Source: Cryobacterium psychrophilum (GTDB lineage: Bacteria; Actinomycetota; Actinomycetes; Actinomycetales; Microbacteriaceae). Taken from it: a stretch of 64,000 nucleotides of DNA. This document shows positions 16,004 to 25,047 of the stretch, one piece after another (within the stretch, counting starts at the first letter, position 1; each line of letters opens with the position of its first letter). The stretch spans positions 744,001-808,000 of the forward strand of contig NZ_SODI01000001.1 in NCBI RefSeq assembly GCF_004365915.1, in the 5' to 3' direction. The notes below the pieces were generated by a model. That model was not told where the DNA came from. It saw only the letters and a program-made list of their open reading frames with translations, and searched no databases. Position numbers and translations under genes: made by a program.

Positions 16004-16867
16004 TCAGCGGCGAAGCACCCGATCGTGCACGAGCGCGCCGACGTATCCGAGGGCGTTACCGAGCGCATTCGGATGGAAATTCACCGGCGCGAGCGGAGTC
16101 GCTGCAACGTAGTTGATGTACGGAATCCTCGAACCAATGCCGTGATTCGTGAACTCCTGCGTGACATCAACGAGCGTCACCCGAGAATCCCCCAGGCCAA
16201 CCACTGCGGCCTGGATGGCGGCATTGAGACCGTCGGTGCCGGCGTTGACAATGTCCGCCAGAGGCAAGAGTCCCGGCTCAAAGAGGCGCGGGTAATTCAG
16301 AACCACAATTCGAGCCTGTGGAACGGCGGCGGCGATCCCGGCGTACGTGGCCGCAAGCTGAGGTGCCAGCGCTGCCAACTTGGAGGTACTGAGCGTCACG
16401 GCCGCCTGGCACAGCGCCGAAGCGGGATCCGGAGCGCAGGCAGCGAAGACCTCGTTCGATCCGGCGTCGATACCGCCGACCGTGACGGTCACGAGGTTCG
16501 TCGCGGCGCTGACCCCCACGAGCTGGCCCGGAATATCGACCAGCCGCGCGCCCGAGCAGGCGTTGTTCGCCACGAGGCGATACGCACTGACCGCAGCGAC
16601 CATGGACGGATATGACGAGTATTGGCTCCTGAGGCACGGCCCCGACAGGTAGGGCGGCGCCCCCTGGCCGGCGGTGAAGGAATCACCGAGCGCCACATAG
16701 GACGCGGTGGTGTAACCGTGGCCGGAACCACGGTTCGCCTCGCCCGTATGGGCGAGCGCCGGCGACGCAGCGCCTCCCACAAGGACCCCGACCACGAGCA
16801 GGAAGATCGCAGCGAGGCGACCCGGGTGTCGCATTTGCGACGTCAGCCTTTCATGTGTAGTTGTCAT
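16004..16867 (-). CDS. Secreted SGNH/GDSL-family esterase
   Basis: This is an SGNH hydrolase of about 287 residues. An N-terminal signal sequence (AAIFLLVVGVLVGG, then AASPALA) suggests export. Block I is YVALGDSFTAGQGA with the nucleophile Ser. Block III is VTVGGIDAGSNEVF, where the usual GxND reads GGID. The C-terminal FHPNALG supplies the catalytic His. Six cysteines in the mature part fit the disulfide-bonded secreted lipase-like SGNH proteins of actinobacteria. The start is uncertain: ATGs at 16867 and 16834 both precede the signal peptide. Its substrate is unknown. Confidence 0.85.
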   Translation of the reverse strand: MTTTHERLTSQMRHPGRLAAIFLLVVGVLVGGAASPALAHTGEANRGSGHGYTTASYVALGDSFTAGQGAPPYLSGPCLRSQYSSYPSMVAAVSAYRLVANNACSGARLVDIPGQLVGVSAATNLVTVTVGGIDAGSNEVFAACAPDPASALCQAAVTLSTSKLAALAPQLAATYAGIAAAVPQARIVVLNYPRLFEPGLLPLADIVNAGTDGLNAAIQAAVVGLGDSRVTLVDVTQEFTNHGIGSRIPYINYVAATPLAPVNFHPNALGNALGYVGALVHDRVLRR

Positions 16868-16926
16868 GCGGGAACCGTACCCCCGCACGGCACGCACGAC
16901 TACGGGCCAGGCGCATTAACGCACGC

Positions 16927-16958
16927 AAAAGGCCCGCCCTGCCGAAGCAGTGCGGGCC
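16927..16958 (-). terminator. Rho-independent terminator of pnp
   Basis: A 9-bp stem pairs AAGGCCCGC (16927-16935) with GCGGGCCTT (16950-16958). An inner CTGC/GCAG stem is capped by a TTCG tetraloop, and T residues follow on the minus strand. It lies 67 bases beyond the pnp stop and is strong enough to serve both strands. Confidence 0.85.
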
Positions 16959-17025
16959 TTCCGTCTACCCGACCGACCTGGCGAGAGGTGATCGGGAGAA
17001 CTCCAGGTGTGAACCTGGTTTGAGT

Positions 17026-19299
17026 CTAGCCTTCGGCCGGAGCGTCCGTGCCAGCGGCGGCCGCGTCGGCGGCCTCTTCGAGGACCGGAGCAAGCGACAG
17101 CTTGCCACGGTCATCGATCTTGGTGATCTCAACGAGCACCTTCTGGCCGACGCCGAGAACGTCTTCGACGTTCTCCACGCGCTTGCCACCAGCAAGCTTA
17201 CGCACCTCGGAGATGTGCAGCAGACCATCCTTGCCTGGGAGCAGCGACACGAAGGCGCCGAAAGCGGCGATCTTCACGACAGTTCCGAGGAACTGCTCGC
17301 CAACCTCGGGGTTGGTCGGGTTCGCGATGGAGTTGACCATGGCGCGAGCCGCATCGGCCGACGGTCCGTCGACGGCGCCGATGTACACGGTGCCGTCTTC
17401 TTCGATCGAGATGTCAGCGCCGGTCTCGTCCTGGATCCCGTTAATCGTCTTGCCCTTCGGGCCGATCAGCTCGCCGATCTTGTCCACCGGGATCTGCACA
17501 CTGATCACGCGGGGCGCGGTCGGTGCCATTTCGTCGGGAGCATCGATGGCGGCGTTGAGAACCGAGAGGATCGTCGCGCGGGCATCGCGGGCCTGGGTGA
17601 GGGCACCGGACAGGACCGACGCGGGAATGCCGTCGAGCTTGGTGTCGAGCTGGATCGCGGTAATGAAGTCACTCGTTCCGGCAACCTTGAAGTCCATGTC
17701 GCCGAGGGCGTCTTCGGCACCGAGAATGTCGGTCAGGGCCGCGTAGCGGGTCTGACCGTCAACGGTGTCGCTGATCAGGCCCATGGCGATACCGGCAACC
17801 GGTGCGCGCAGCGGCACTCCGGCGTTCAGCAGCGACAGGGTCGAGGCGCAGACAGAACCCATCGAGGTGGAACCGTTGGAGCTGAGCGCCTCGGAGACCT
17901 GACGGATGGCGTAGGGGAACTCCTCACGCGTGGGCAGCACGGGAACCAGGGCACGCTCAGCGAGCGCTCCGTGGCCGATCTCGCGGCGCTTCGGCGTTCC
18001 GACGCGGCCGGTTTCACCGGTCGAGTAGGGCGGGAAGTTGTAGTTGTGCATGTAGCGCTTCTTGGTGACCGGGTTGAGCGAGTCGATCGACTGCTCGAGC
18101 TTCAGCATGTTCAGCGTGGTCACGCCGAGGATCTGGGTCTCACCGCGCTGGAAGATGGCCGAGCCGTGAACGCGGGGAATGACCGCGACCTCGGCGTCGA
18201 GCGGACGAATGTCCGCCAGTCCGCGGCCGTCGATACGAATGCCCTCGTTGAGCACGCGCGAGCGAACCACGAGCTTGGTGACGGACTTGTACGCGGCGCT
18301 GACCTGGTTGTTTGCGCTCGCGTCGAGCTCGCCGGCCTCGACCTTGGCGGCGACAGCAGCCTTGACCGTGGCCTTGAGGGCGTCATCGGCGTTCTGGCGC
18401 TCAACCTTGTCGGCGATCGCGTAGACGCTCTTGAGCTCGTCGTAGGCGAGGGCAGCAACGGCGTCGTAGGTGGCCGTCTGGTAGGGCGGGAACAGCGCGA
18501 AGTCGGCGGTCGGCTTGGCCGCCTTGTCGGCGACTTCCTGCTGAGCGGCGACGAGCTGCTTGATGAAGGGCTTGGAAGCGTCGATGCCCTGGGCAACGAC
18601 CTCTTCGTTCGGCGCGATGGCGCCGCCCTTGATCAGGTTCCAGGCACCGTCGGTCGCTTCGGCCTCGATCATCATGATCGCGACGTCCTGGGCACCGTTG
18701 GCATCCGTGACAACGCGGCCGGCGACGACCATGCTGAACACGGCGTCGGCGAGCTGCGAGTGCTTCGGGAAGGCGACCCACTGGCCGCCACCGTTCTCGT
18801 CGGGAACGAGGGCGACGCGAACGCCACCGATCGGACCGCTGAAGGGCAGACCGGCAAGCTGGGTCGACATGGACGCAGCGTTGATCGCGAGCACGTCGTA
18901 CAGTTCGTCGGGCTCGATGGCCAGAACCGTGATGACAACCTGGATCTCGTTACGGAGACCGTCAACGAACGACGGACGCAGCGGCCGGTCGATCAGGCGG
19001 CAGGTGAGGATGGCGTCGGTCGAGGGACGACCTTCGCGGCGGAAGAAGCTGCCCGGGATGCGACCCGCGGCGTACATGCGCTCTTCAACGTCAATGGTGA
19101 GCGGGAAGAAGTCGAAGTTGTCCTTCGGCTGCTTGCTCACGCTCGTGGCGGAGAGAAGCATCGTCTCTTCGTCAATGTATGCGGCGGCAGATCCCTGCGC
19201 CTGCTGGGCAAGGCGCCCGGTTTCGAAACGGATGGTGCGCTTGCCGTACTTGCCGTTATCGATAACGGTTTCGGCGAACGTGATTTCTGGACCCTCCAT
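17026..19299 (-). CDS. pnp: Polyribonucleotide nucleotidyltransferase (PNPase)
   Basis: This 757-residue PNPase degrades RNA 3' to 5' phosphorolytically and can also add nucleotides. It has two RNase PH domains (first about 15-150, second about 345-560). The second holds the catalytic region with [14 protein letters not shown] and [21 protein letters not shown] domain follows ([20 protein letters not shown], about 600-650), then an S1 domain (about 670-735, [20 protein letters not shown]). AGGAGAGAACC precedes the ATG. A structured leader of about 125 nt with two hairpins lies upstream, and a strong terminator follows. In many actinobacteria pnp directly follows rpsO; here two unrelated genes separate them. 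Confidence 0.97.
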   Translation of the reverse strand: MEGPEITFAETVIDNGKYGKRTIRFETGRLAQQAQGSAAAYIDEETMLLSATSVSKQPKDNFDFFPLTIDVEERMYAAGRIPGSFFRREGRPSTDAILTCRLIDRPLRPSFVDGLRNEIQVVITVLAIEPDELYDVLAINAASMSTQLAGLPFSGPIGGVRVALVPDENGGGQWVAFPKHSQLADAVFSMVVAGRVVTDANGAQDVAIMMIEAEATDGAWNLIKGGAIAPNEEVVAQGIDASKPFIKQLVAAQQEVADKAAKPTADFALFPPYQTATYDAVAALAYDELKSVYAIADKVERQNADDALKATVKAAVAAKVEAGELDASANNQVSAAYKSVTKLVVRSRVLNEGIRIDGRGLADIRPLDAEVAVIPRVHGSAIFQRGETQILGVTTLNMLKLEQSIDSLNPVTKKRYMHNYNFPPYSTGETGRVGTPKRREIGHGALAERALVPVLPTREEFPYAIRQVSEALSSNGSTSMGSVCASTLSLLNAGVPLRAPVAGIAMGLISDTVDGQTRYAALTDILGAEDALGDMDFKVAGTSDFITAIQLDTKLDGIPASVLSGALTQARDARATILSVLNAAIDAPDEMAPTAPRVISVQIPVDKIGELIGPKGKTINGIQDETGADISIEEDGTVYIGAVDGPSADAARAMVNSIANPTNPEVGEQFLGTVVKIAAFGAFVSLLPGKDGLLHISEVRKLAGGKRVENVEDVLGVGQKVLVEITKIDDRGKLSLAPVLEEAADAAAAGTDAPAEG

Positions 19300-19380
19300 G
19301 TGGGGGTTCTCTCCTTAGTGTTGCTTCTCGCCATGCTGGCGACGAAGGCTCGCGTGCCCGTGTGACAGGCGAGTTGGACC

Positions 19381-19456
19381 GGGAGCGGGATTCGCAGTTG
19401 TAGATTCTGCCGAAGCGCTCCCGTTGCAGGCCAATACAAAGATTGGCCTTTGCAAC
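19381..19456 (-). promoter_or_regulatory. Two consecutive hairpins in the pnp leader
   Basis: Hairpin one pairs GTTGCAGGCCAAT (19423-19435) with ATTGGCC-TT-TGCAAC (19442-19456), 13 bp with a two-base bulge. Hairpin two pairs GGGAGCG (19381-19387) with CGCTCCC (19416-19422), with further pairing inside. They lie between the monooxygenase stop and the pnp start. Either they form a structured pnp 5' UTR, reminiscent of the RNase III-cleaved pnp leader of E. coli, or the first ends the upstream transcript. No T-tract supports the second option. Confidence 0.5.
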
Positions 19457-19489
19457 TCTAACAGACCCGTCAGAAACCGCCGGCAGGAC

Positions 19490-20635
19490 TCAAACCCGGG
19501 TCGAGGGCTCGGTGAGTGCGGGCTCCGCGGTATCCGTCAGGAGAGACTCACCGCGGGCAGCGCGCTCGGCGGCGGCCACGAGGGAAGCGTGGGTGGGACC
19601 ATCGGGCACGTTGGCCGGACGGTTCCTGGCGAACTCCTTGCGGAGAACGGGCACAACCTCTCCGCCGAGGATGTCGAGTTGTTCGAGCACGGTCTTCAGC
19701 GGCAGTCCGGCATGATCCATCAGGAACAGCTGGCGCTGGTAGTCCCCGAAGTGATCACGCATGGCGGCGTAGCGGTCGATGACCTGCTGGGGGCTACCGA
19801 CGGTGAGCGGCGTCTGCTCGGTGAATTCTTCGAGGCTCGGGCCGTGGCCGTATACCGGCGCGTTGTCGAAGTACGGGCGGAATTCGTTGACGGCGTCCTG
19901 CGACTTCGTGCGCATGAAAGCCTGCCCGCCGAGGCCAACGATCGCCTCAGAGGCGAGCCCGTGACCGTAGTGCTCGAAGCGGGCACGGTAGTACCCGATG
20001 AGCTTCATGTAGTGCTCTTTGGGCCAGAAGATGTTGTTGGCAAAGAATCCGTCACCGTAGTAGGCGGCTTGTTCGGCAATTTCGGGGCTGCGGATGCTGC
20101 CGTGCCAGACGAAGGGGGCCACACCATCGAGCGGGCGCGGCGTGGACTGGAATCCCTGCAGCGGCGTGCGGAACTGACCTTCCCAGTCCACGTACTCCTC
20201 ACGCCACAGGCGCCGGAGCAGCGCGTAGTTCTCAAGCGCGAGCGGGATCCCCTGGCGAATGTCCTGACCGAACCACGGGTACACGGGTCCCGTGTTTCCA
20301 CGGCCGAGGGTGAGGTCGACCCGACCGCCGGAGAGGTGCTGGAGCATGGCGAAGTCTTCGGCAATTTTCACCGGGTCATTTGTGGTGATGAGCGTCGTCG
20401 CGGTCGAGAGAATGAGCTTCTCCGTCTTCGCGGCGATGTAGCCCAGCAGGGTCGTGGGCGACGACGGCACAAACGGCGGGTTGTGGTGCTCCCCGGAGGC
20501 GAAAACGTCGAGACCGACCTCTTCGGCCTTCTGGGCGATCGCAACCATGGCCGTGATTCTCGCGTGCTCGGTGGGCTCGTGGCCCGTCGTGGGGTCTACG
20601 GTCCTGTCACCCACCGTGAAAATTCCGAACTGCAT
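19490..20635 (-). CDS. Luciferase-like (LLM class) flavin-dependent monooxygenase
   Basis: This 381-residue bacterial-luciferase-fold (TIM barrel) flavoprotein has N-terminal MQFGIFTVGD, then EEVGLDVFASGEHHNPPF, and LSGGRVDLTLGRGNTGPVYP at about 105-125, all typical of LLM-class oxidoreductases. The start MQFGIF at 20635 fits the first beta strand; upstream in-frame Met codons would add an unrelated extension. It sits between the amino-acid permease and pnp, all leftward. The substrate and whether it uses FMN or F420 are not evident; the family comparison favours FMN. Confidence 0.88.
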   Translation of the reverse strand: MQFGIFTVGDRTVDPTTGHEPTEHARITAMVAIAQKAEEVGLDVFASGEHHNPPFVPSSPTTLLGYIAAKTEKLILSTATTLITTNDPVKIAEDFAMLQHLSGGRVDLTLGRGNTGPVYPWFGQDIRQGIPLALENYALLRRLWREEYVDWEGQFRTPLQGFQSTPRPLDGVAPFVWHGSIRSPEIAEQAAYYGDGFFANNIFWPKEHYMKLIGYYRARFEHYGHGLASEAIVGLGGQAFMRTKSQDAVNEFRPYFDNAPVYGHGPSLEEFTEQTPLTVGSPQQVIDRYAAMRDHFGDYQRQLFLMDHAGLPLKTVLEQLDILGGEVVPVLRKEFARNRPANVPDGPTHASLVAAAERAARGESLLTDTAEPALTEPSTRV

Positions 20636-20732
20636 GTCAGTCTCCAATGCACCATACGTCTGCATGTATGTTCCGCACAACGGCATCCGTCGCGGACTTA
20701 TTCCCCGCCGGCGCCGCCGAAGACGGCTGCGC

Positions 20733-22265
20733 CTACTTCACGAGTTCTGTCTCCGGCTCGCTCACGACGAGCTTGTTGCCGTCCGCATCGAGACCGCGCG
20801 ATTTGCGGCCCAGAACCGAGTGGCTGCGCCCGTAGAGGAAGTACACCGCAAGACCAAGGGCGAGCCAGACAGCGAATCGTACCCAGGTGAGCGTTGTGAG
20901 GTTGAGCATGAGCCAGCTGCACAGTACGGCCGAGAGGATCGGCAGGAACGGCGAGAACGGAACCTTGAACGCACGGGGCAGGTCCGGGCGCTTCTTGCGC
21001 AGCACGACCACCGCGATGCTCACGAGCACAAATGCCGACAGGGTTCCAATGTTGATCATTTCCTCGAGAACGCCAACGTTGGTGAGGCCGGCGATGAGGG
21101 CGACGGCAAGGCCGACGATGATCTGGAGGCGCGCCGGCGTGCGGCGTTTCTCCGAGGTGACGCTGAGTCCACGCGGCAGCAGTCCGTCGCGACTCATGGC
21201 GAAGAGCACACGGGAGAGGCCGAGGAGAAGCACCATGATGACGGTGGTGAGCCCGACAAGGATGCCGACGGAGATGATCTGCGCGGCCCACCCCGCGCCG
21301 ACGGCGACGAACGCCGTGGCGAGCGAGGCGTTGGGGTCTTCGGCGAGAACCGTGTACGGAACCATTCCGGTGAGCACAAGGCTCACGCCGATGTAGAGCA
21401 CGGTGACGATGCCGAGGCCGAGGAAGATGCCGCGTGGAAGCGTCTTCTGCGGGTTCTTGACCTCTTCGGCCGAGGTGGCCACGACGTCGAAGCCGATGAA
21501 CGCGAAGAACACGAGCGATGCTCCGGCCAGCAGCCCGAACAGGCCGTACTGGGCTGGAGCCGCTCCCGTCATGAAGGAGAAGAGGGACTGCATCCACACG
21601 TCGCCCTCACCCGGCTTCGAGGGCACCGATTCGGGGATGAATGGCGTGTAGTTCTTGACGTTCACGAAGAACGCGCCGACCACGATCACGAAGAGAACGA
21701 TGGCGACCTTGATGATCGTGAAGATGCTGGCCACACGAGCGGACAGCTGCGTGCCGAGCACGAGCAGGGTCGTGAAGATGGCGACGATCACGAAGGCGCC
21801 CCAGCTCACGTCGAGCCCGAGCACGTGGATCGTGGCGGGGATATCCCACCCGGCCAGTTCGAAGACGCTGCTCAGGTAGATGCCCCAGTACTTGGCGATC
21901 ACGGCCGCGGCGGTGAGCATTTCGAGGATCAGGTCCCAGCCGATGATCCAGGCCAGAAGCTCGCCGAGGGTCGCGTAGGTGAAGGTGTACGCCGAGCCGG
22001 CGACCGGGACCGCAGAAGCGAATTCGGCGTAACACATGATGGCCAGGGCGCACGTAAATGCGGCCAGCAGGAAGGCGAGCGTCACGGAGGGACCAGCGTA
22101 GCTGCCGGCCGCCTTGGCCCCGACCGAGAAGATGCCGGCGCCGACCGCGACGGCGACACCCATGATCATCAGATCCCAGGTGCCCAACGTGCGTTTGAGG
22201 CTATGGCCCTTCTCAAGCGAGTCTGCAATGGAATCTTCAATACTCTTGGTGCGCCAGAGGCTCAT
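20733..22265 (-). CDS. APC-family amino acid permease (cationic amino acid transporter type)
   Basis: This 510-residue permease has about 12-14 transmembrane helices. Helix 1 carries MGVAVAVGAGIFSVGAKAAG, the unwound substrate-binding GxGIF segment of the APC family, preceded by the conserved LKRTLGTWDLMIMG. FFAFIGFDVVATSAEEVKNPQKTLP is the helix 6 and loop signature of CAT-like transporters. The start MSLWRTKSIEDS at 22265 was chosen from family N-termini; an upstream ATG adds 12 residues. It probably imports basic or neutral amino acids. It interrupts the usual rpsO-pnp adjacency. Confidence 0.9.
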   Translation of the reverse strand: MSLWRTKSIEDSIADSLEKGHSLKRTLGTWDLMIMGVAVAVGAGIFSVGAKAAGSYAGPSVTLAFLLAAFTCALAIMCYAEFASAVPVAGSAYTFTYATLGELLAWIIGWDLILEMLTAAAVIAKYWGIYLSSVFELAGWDIPATIHVLGLDVSWGAFVIVAIFTTLLVLGTQLSARVASIFTIIKVAIVLFVIVVGAFFVNVKNYTPFIPESVPSKPGEGDVWMQSLFSFMTGAAPAQYGLFGLLAGASLVFFAFIGFDVVATSAEEVKNPQKTLPRGIFLGLGIVTVLYIGVSLVLTGMVPYTVLAEDPNASLATAFVAVGAGWAAQIISVGILVGLTTVIMVLLLGLSRVLFAMSRDGLLPRGLSVTSEKRRTPARLQIIVGLAVALIAGLTNVGVLEEMINIGTLSAFVLVSIAVVVLRKKRPDLPRAFKVPFSPFLPILSAVLCSWLMLNLTTLTWVRFAVWLALGLAVYFLYGRSHSVLGRKSRGLDADGNKLVVSEPETELVK

Positions 22266-22348
22266 CGTGTAATGCCGTTCGTTTCGTTGGGTGCGACCCA
22301 TTCATGCTAAACCCTCGAAAAACGCGAAATCTCCGATGGATACACAGA

Positions 22349-22379
22349 ACGGGCCGCCCCCGTGAAGGTGACGGCCCGT
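22349..22379 (-). terminator. Terminator-like hairpin downstream of rpsO
   Basis: ACGGGCCG (22349-22356) and CGGCCCGT (22372-22379) form an 8-bp GC-rich stem with a 15-base loop, 51 bases past the rpsO stop. A short T-rich stretch follows on the minus strand. Confidence 0.6.
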
Positions 22380-22430
22380 CTGTAAGAAGCTCGCGTTATC
22401 AACGCTGCATGAGCTACGGCTGATTCAGCC

Positions 22431-22700
22431 TTAGCGACGCAGGCCGAGGCTGCCGATAAGTGTGCGGTATCGCGAGATGTCGATATCGGACAGGTAACCG
22501 AGCAGTCGACGACGCTGACCAACCATGAGAAGCAGTCCACGACGTGAGTGGTGGTCGTGCTTGTGCTCTTTCAGGTGCTCCGTCAGGTCAAGAATGCGCT
22601 GCGTGAGCATGGCGATCTGAACTTCGGGGGACCCTGTGTCGCCTGGGTGGGTAGCGTACTTTTCGATGATCGCCTTCTTAGCATCGGCTTCGAGTGCCAT
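22431..22700 (-). CDS. rpsO: 30S ribosomal protein S15
   Basis: This is an 89-residue S15, which binds the central domain of 16S rRNA early in 30S assembly. Hallmarks are [20 protein letters not shown], then [20 protein letters not shown], and [20 protein letters not shown] at the C-terminus. The length is exactly that of bacterial S15, which fixes the start at the ATG at 22700 ([12 protein letters not shown]) rather than an upstream in-frame start. A hairpin lies about 30-50 bases upstream and could be part of an S15 autoregulatory element. Confidence 0.97.
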   Translation of the reverse strand: MALEADAKKAIIEKYATHPGDTGSPEVQIAMLTQRILDLTEHLKEHKHDHHSRRGLLLMVGQRRRLLGYLSDIDISRYRTLIGSLGLRR

Positions 22701-22731
22701 AGATGGAATCCCCTTTCTCTCACTGCGCGGT

Positions 22732-22753
22732 GCCCAAGGCAGGATGCCTGGGC
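22732..22753 (-). promoter_or_regulatory. Hairpin in the rpsO leader
   Basis: On the minus strand GCCCAGGC and GCCTTGGGC form an 8-bp stem with a one-base bulge and a short loop, ending about 30 bases before the rpsO start and just upstream of the GAAAGGGGA ribosome-binding region. S15 often autoregulates through structured leaders, but this particular structure was not recognised. Confidence 0.4.
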
Positions 22754-22819
22754 TCTCTTTGTCCGCGGCCGTTAAACGGCAACCTTGATACTTTAGCAGA
22801 TCACCGAGACGCTCGACGG

Positions 22820-23944
22820 TCAGCGTCTCCGCCGGCGCCGCACGGAGGGGCTGTTCTGCGGAGGAACAACCCGGGACGAGGCGGGTTCGTTCCACGTTTT
22901 CACGATGGCCCACGCCACCGCAGCAATCGGCACGGACAGCACCGCGCCGACGATCCCGGCGAGAATGGTGCCCGCCGTCAACGCGAACAGGATCACGAGC
23001 GGATGCAGCTTCAGGTTCTGCGCCATGACCACGGGCTGGAGCAGGTTTCCTTCGAGCTGGTTGACGCCGATCACGATGATGATCACGATCAGGGCGATCA
23101 ACGGGCCGTTGGCCACGAGCGCGACGAGGGCGGCGAGAACTCCGGCTGCGGTCGCGCCGATGAGGGGGATGAAAGCTCCGAGGAACACGATCACGGCCAG
23201 GGGCAACGCGAGGGGAACCTGGAGGATCGCGAGGCCGATGCCGATCGCGGACGCGTCGACGAGCGCCACGATGGCCGTGCCGCGCACGTAGCCGCCGAGA
23301 ACACCGCGGGCCGTGACACCGATCCGGCGTCCACGCTCCAGCCGTGTTCCCTGGAAGGGAGCCAGGAAGAAGTTCCAGATGCGGTCGCCGTCTTTCAGGA
23401 AGAAGAACAGGATTACCAGGAGCAGCACGATGCCGGTGAGCAGTTCGGCGACAACGGATGCCCCGGCTAGGGCGCCCGTTCCAAACTGGCTGCTCGTCAC
23501 AAAATCTACGGCCGTGGCGCGCAGGTCTTCAATCTGCTGCTCATCAATGTGGATGGGTCCCTGAAGGAGGAACACCTGCAACGTATCGAGGCCCTCAGCG
23601 GCCGAGGTGAACAGTTTGTCCCACTGGTCTCGAACGGCGAACACGATCAGGGTGATGATTCCGCCCAACGCCGCGATGCTCGCGAGCAACGTGATCCACG
23701 TGGCCAGGGCTGATGGTATTCCCCGACGGCGAAGCCAGGCGACGACCGGGGTCAGCGCCGAGGCAAGGATCACTGCGATGAGCACGGGAATGACGACAAG
23801 CTTGATTTGCACGAGTCCGAAGATGACCGCGGCGGTGAGGGTGATCACGAGCAGTATCTGCCCGCTGCGCAGCCCGAGCCAGCCGAGTCGGTCGTTCATA
23901 AGCGTGCGGGCAGGCGTCGGGGTGGGGGCGTCGTGTTGTCGCAT
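22820..23944 (-). CDS. AI-2E family (YdbO/TqsA-like) transporter
   Basis: This 374-residue membrane protein has about eight helices arranged as in the AI-2E exporter family (PF01594). An N-terminal helix pair ([20 protein letters not shown] and [20 protein letters not shown]) is followed by a soluble segment. Helical repeats follow with [20 protein letters not shown] and the family motif [20 protein letters not shown] at about residues 295-315. Despite the family name most members have unproven substrates, including Na+/H+ exchange. The C-terminus is arginine-rich. The upstream monooxygenase stop is 4 bases before its start, so the two are co-transcribed. Confidence 0.9.
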   Translation of the reverse strand: MRQHDAPTPTPARTLMNDRLGWLGLRSGQILLVITLTAAVIFGLVQIKLVVIPVLIAVILASALTPVVAWLRRRGIPSALATWITLLASIAALGGIITLIVFAVRDQWDKLFTSAAEGLDTLQVFLLQGPIHIDEQQIEDLRATAVDFVTSSQFGTGALAGASVVAELLTGIVLLLVILFFFLKDGDRIWNFFLAPFQGTRLERGRRIGVTARGVLGGYVRGTAIVALVDASAIGIGLAILQVPLALPLAVIVFLGAFIPLIGATAAGVLAALVALVANGPLIALIVIIIVIGVNQLEGNLLQPVVMAQNLKLHPLVILFALTAGTILAGIVGAVLSVPIAAVAWAIVKTWNEPASSRVVPPQNSPSVRRRRRR

Positions 23945-23948
23945 GTGC

Positions 23949-24890
23949 TCAGCCTAGGGAATCCCGGGTCGGGGCAACACGCGGCTCACCGCAGCGAGGC
24001 GCCTGCCCCAGGGACGCGAGGCCGGTGGCCACGCTGTCGAGCACCTCGCGATCGCCGGCGTAGATGCCCTCTTCGCGCGGCCAATGGCTCAGAACATCGG
24101 TGAAGCCGAGCTCGGTGGCGCGGCCCACCGCCGTCTCGAAGGCCGACTCGCTCTGCAACGAATAGCTGCCACCGCTGTCCAGGTTGAGGTAGCGATCGAT
24201 ACTGGCCGGTTCACGTCCCGCCTCGTGTGCCGCATCGTCAAGGCGCCAGGCGAGGTCACGCACGCTCGACCACCACGCCTCACCGTCGAGGCCGTCCTTG
24301 CCGGTCGTCACCCAGCCATCACCGAGGCGACTGGCCAGGCGGATGCCTTTGGGTCCGTTCGCCGCGACCACCAGCGGCACTCGCGGGAGCTGGGCGGGGA
24401 CGCCAACCATTCGCGCGTGTACAGCGGTGAACCATTCACCGTTGAAGCTGAGCCCCTCGGCTGCCGGCGCCTCGTGGCGCAGAAGCACGTCCAGATCCGT
24501 TACGAATTCCGCGAACCGCTCATGGCGCTGCCGCGGCGTCAGCTCCGGCTGGCCCAACGTGAAGGCGTCGAAGCCGTTACCGCCCGATCCGACACCGAGC
24601 ACGAACCGCCCGTCCGAGATGTCGTCCACCGTGGCTATCTCCTTGGCGAACGGCACGGGATGCCGAAAATTGGGCGAGGACACGAAGGTTCCCAGCCGAA
24701 TGCGTGACGTGACGGTTGCCGCCGCCGTGAGGGTGGGCATGGTCGCGTGCCAGGCCTCGTCGGCGAGGGAACGCCAGGAGAGGTGGTCGTAGGTCCAGGC
24801 ATGGTCGAAGCCGTAGTCCTCGGCAGCCACCCACTTCTCTCGGGCGGACCGCCACCGGTCCTGCGGGAGAATGATAATTCCAAAGCGCAT
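23949..24890 (-). CDS. LLM-class (F420-type) flavin-dependent oxidoreductase
   Basis: This 313-residue luciferase-like monooxygenase resembles F420-dependent members: N-terminal MRFGIIILPQDRWRSAREKW, YGFDHAWTYDHLSWR around residues 26-40, and ISDGRFVLGVGSGGNGFDAF around 90-110. This second LLM protein is distinct from the one at 19.5 kb. It precedes the AI-2E-family transporter with only four bases between, suggesting a shared transcript. The substrate is unknown, and F420 use is inferred from family resemblance only. Confidence 0.85.
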   Translation of the reverse strand: MRFGIIILPQDRWRSAREKWVAAEDYGFDHAWTYDHLSWRSLADEAWHATMPTLTAAATVTSRIRLGTFVSSPNFRHPVPFAKEIATVDDISDGRFVLGVGSGGNGFDAFTLGQPELTPRQRHERFAEFVTDLDVLLRHEAPAAEGLSFNGEWFTAVHARMVGVPAQLPRVPLVVAANGPKGIRLASRLGDGWVTTGKDGLDGEAWWSSVRDLAWRLDDAAHEAGREPASIDRYLNLDSGGSYSLQSESAFETAVGRATELGFTDVLSHWPREEGIYAGDREVLDSVATGLASLGQAPRCGEPRVAPTRDSLG

Positions 24891-24989
24891 CTCTTGAGTC
24901 TATGGACGCTGGTGAGCGCCTTCGCCCAGTGACCGGCTCGTGGCGAGACCTTATTGACCGCGTGCAGGCCGCAACTGACCGCACGAACA

Positions 24990-25023
24990 AAGCACCCCCA
25001 CGGCCGGGGCCACGGGGGTGCTT
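24990..25023 (-). terminator. Rho-independent terminator after the BCCT gene
   Basis: AAGCACCCCC (24990-24999) and GGGGGTGCTT (25014-25023) form a perfect 10-bp stem with an inner GGCC/GGCC pair. TTTG follows on the minus strand, 25 bases beyond the transporter stop. Confidence 0.8.
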
Positions 25024-25047
25024 CTGAGGTCAATCAGCTGCTGCGAG

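Noticed and set aside
16861..19365. Very long plus-strand reading frame opposite pnp
   Set aside because: It is a GC-rich shadow of the pnp gene; its translation is low-complexity and Arg/Gly/Asp-rich without family resemblance, while pnp itself is certain.
20454..22310. Plus-strand reading frame of over 600 codons opposite the amino-acid permease
   Set aside because: Antisense to a well-defined permease; the translated product is charged and repetitive, as expected of a complementary-frame artefact.
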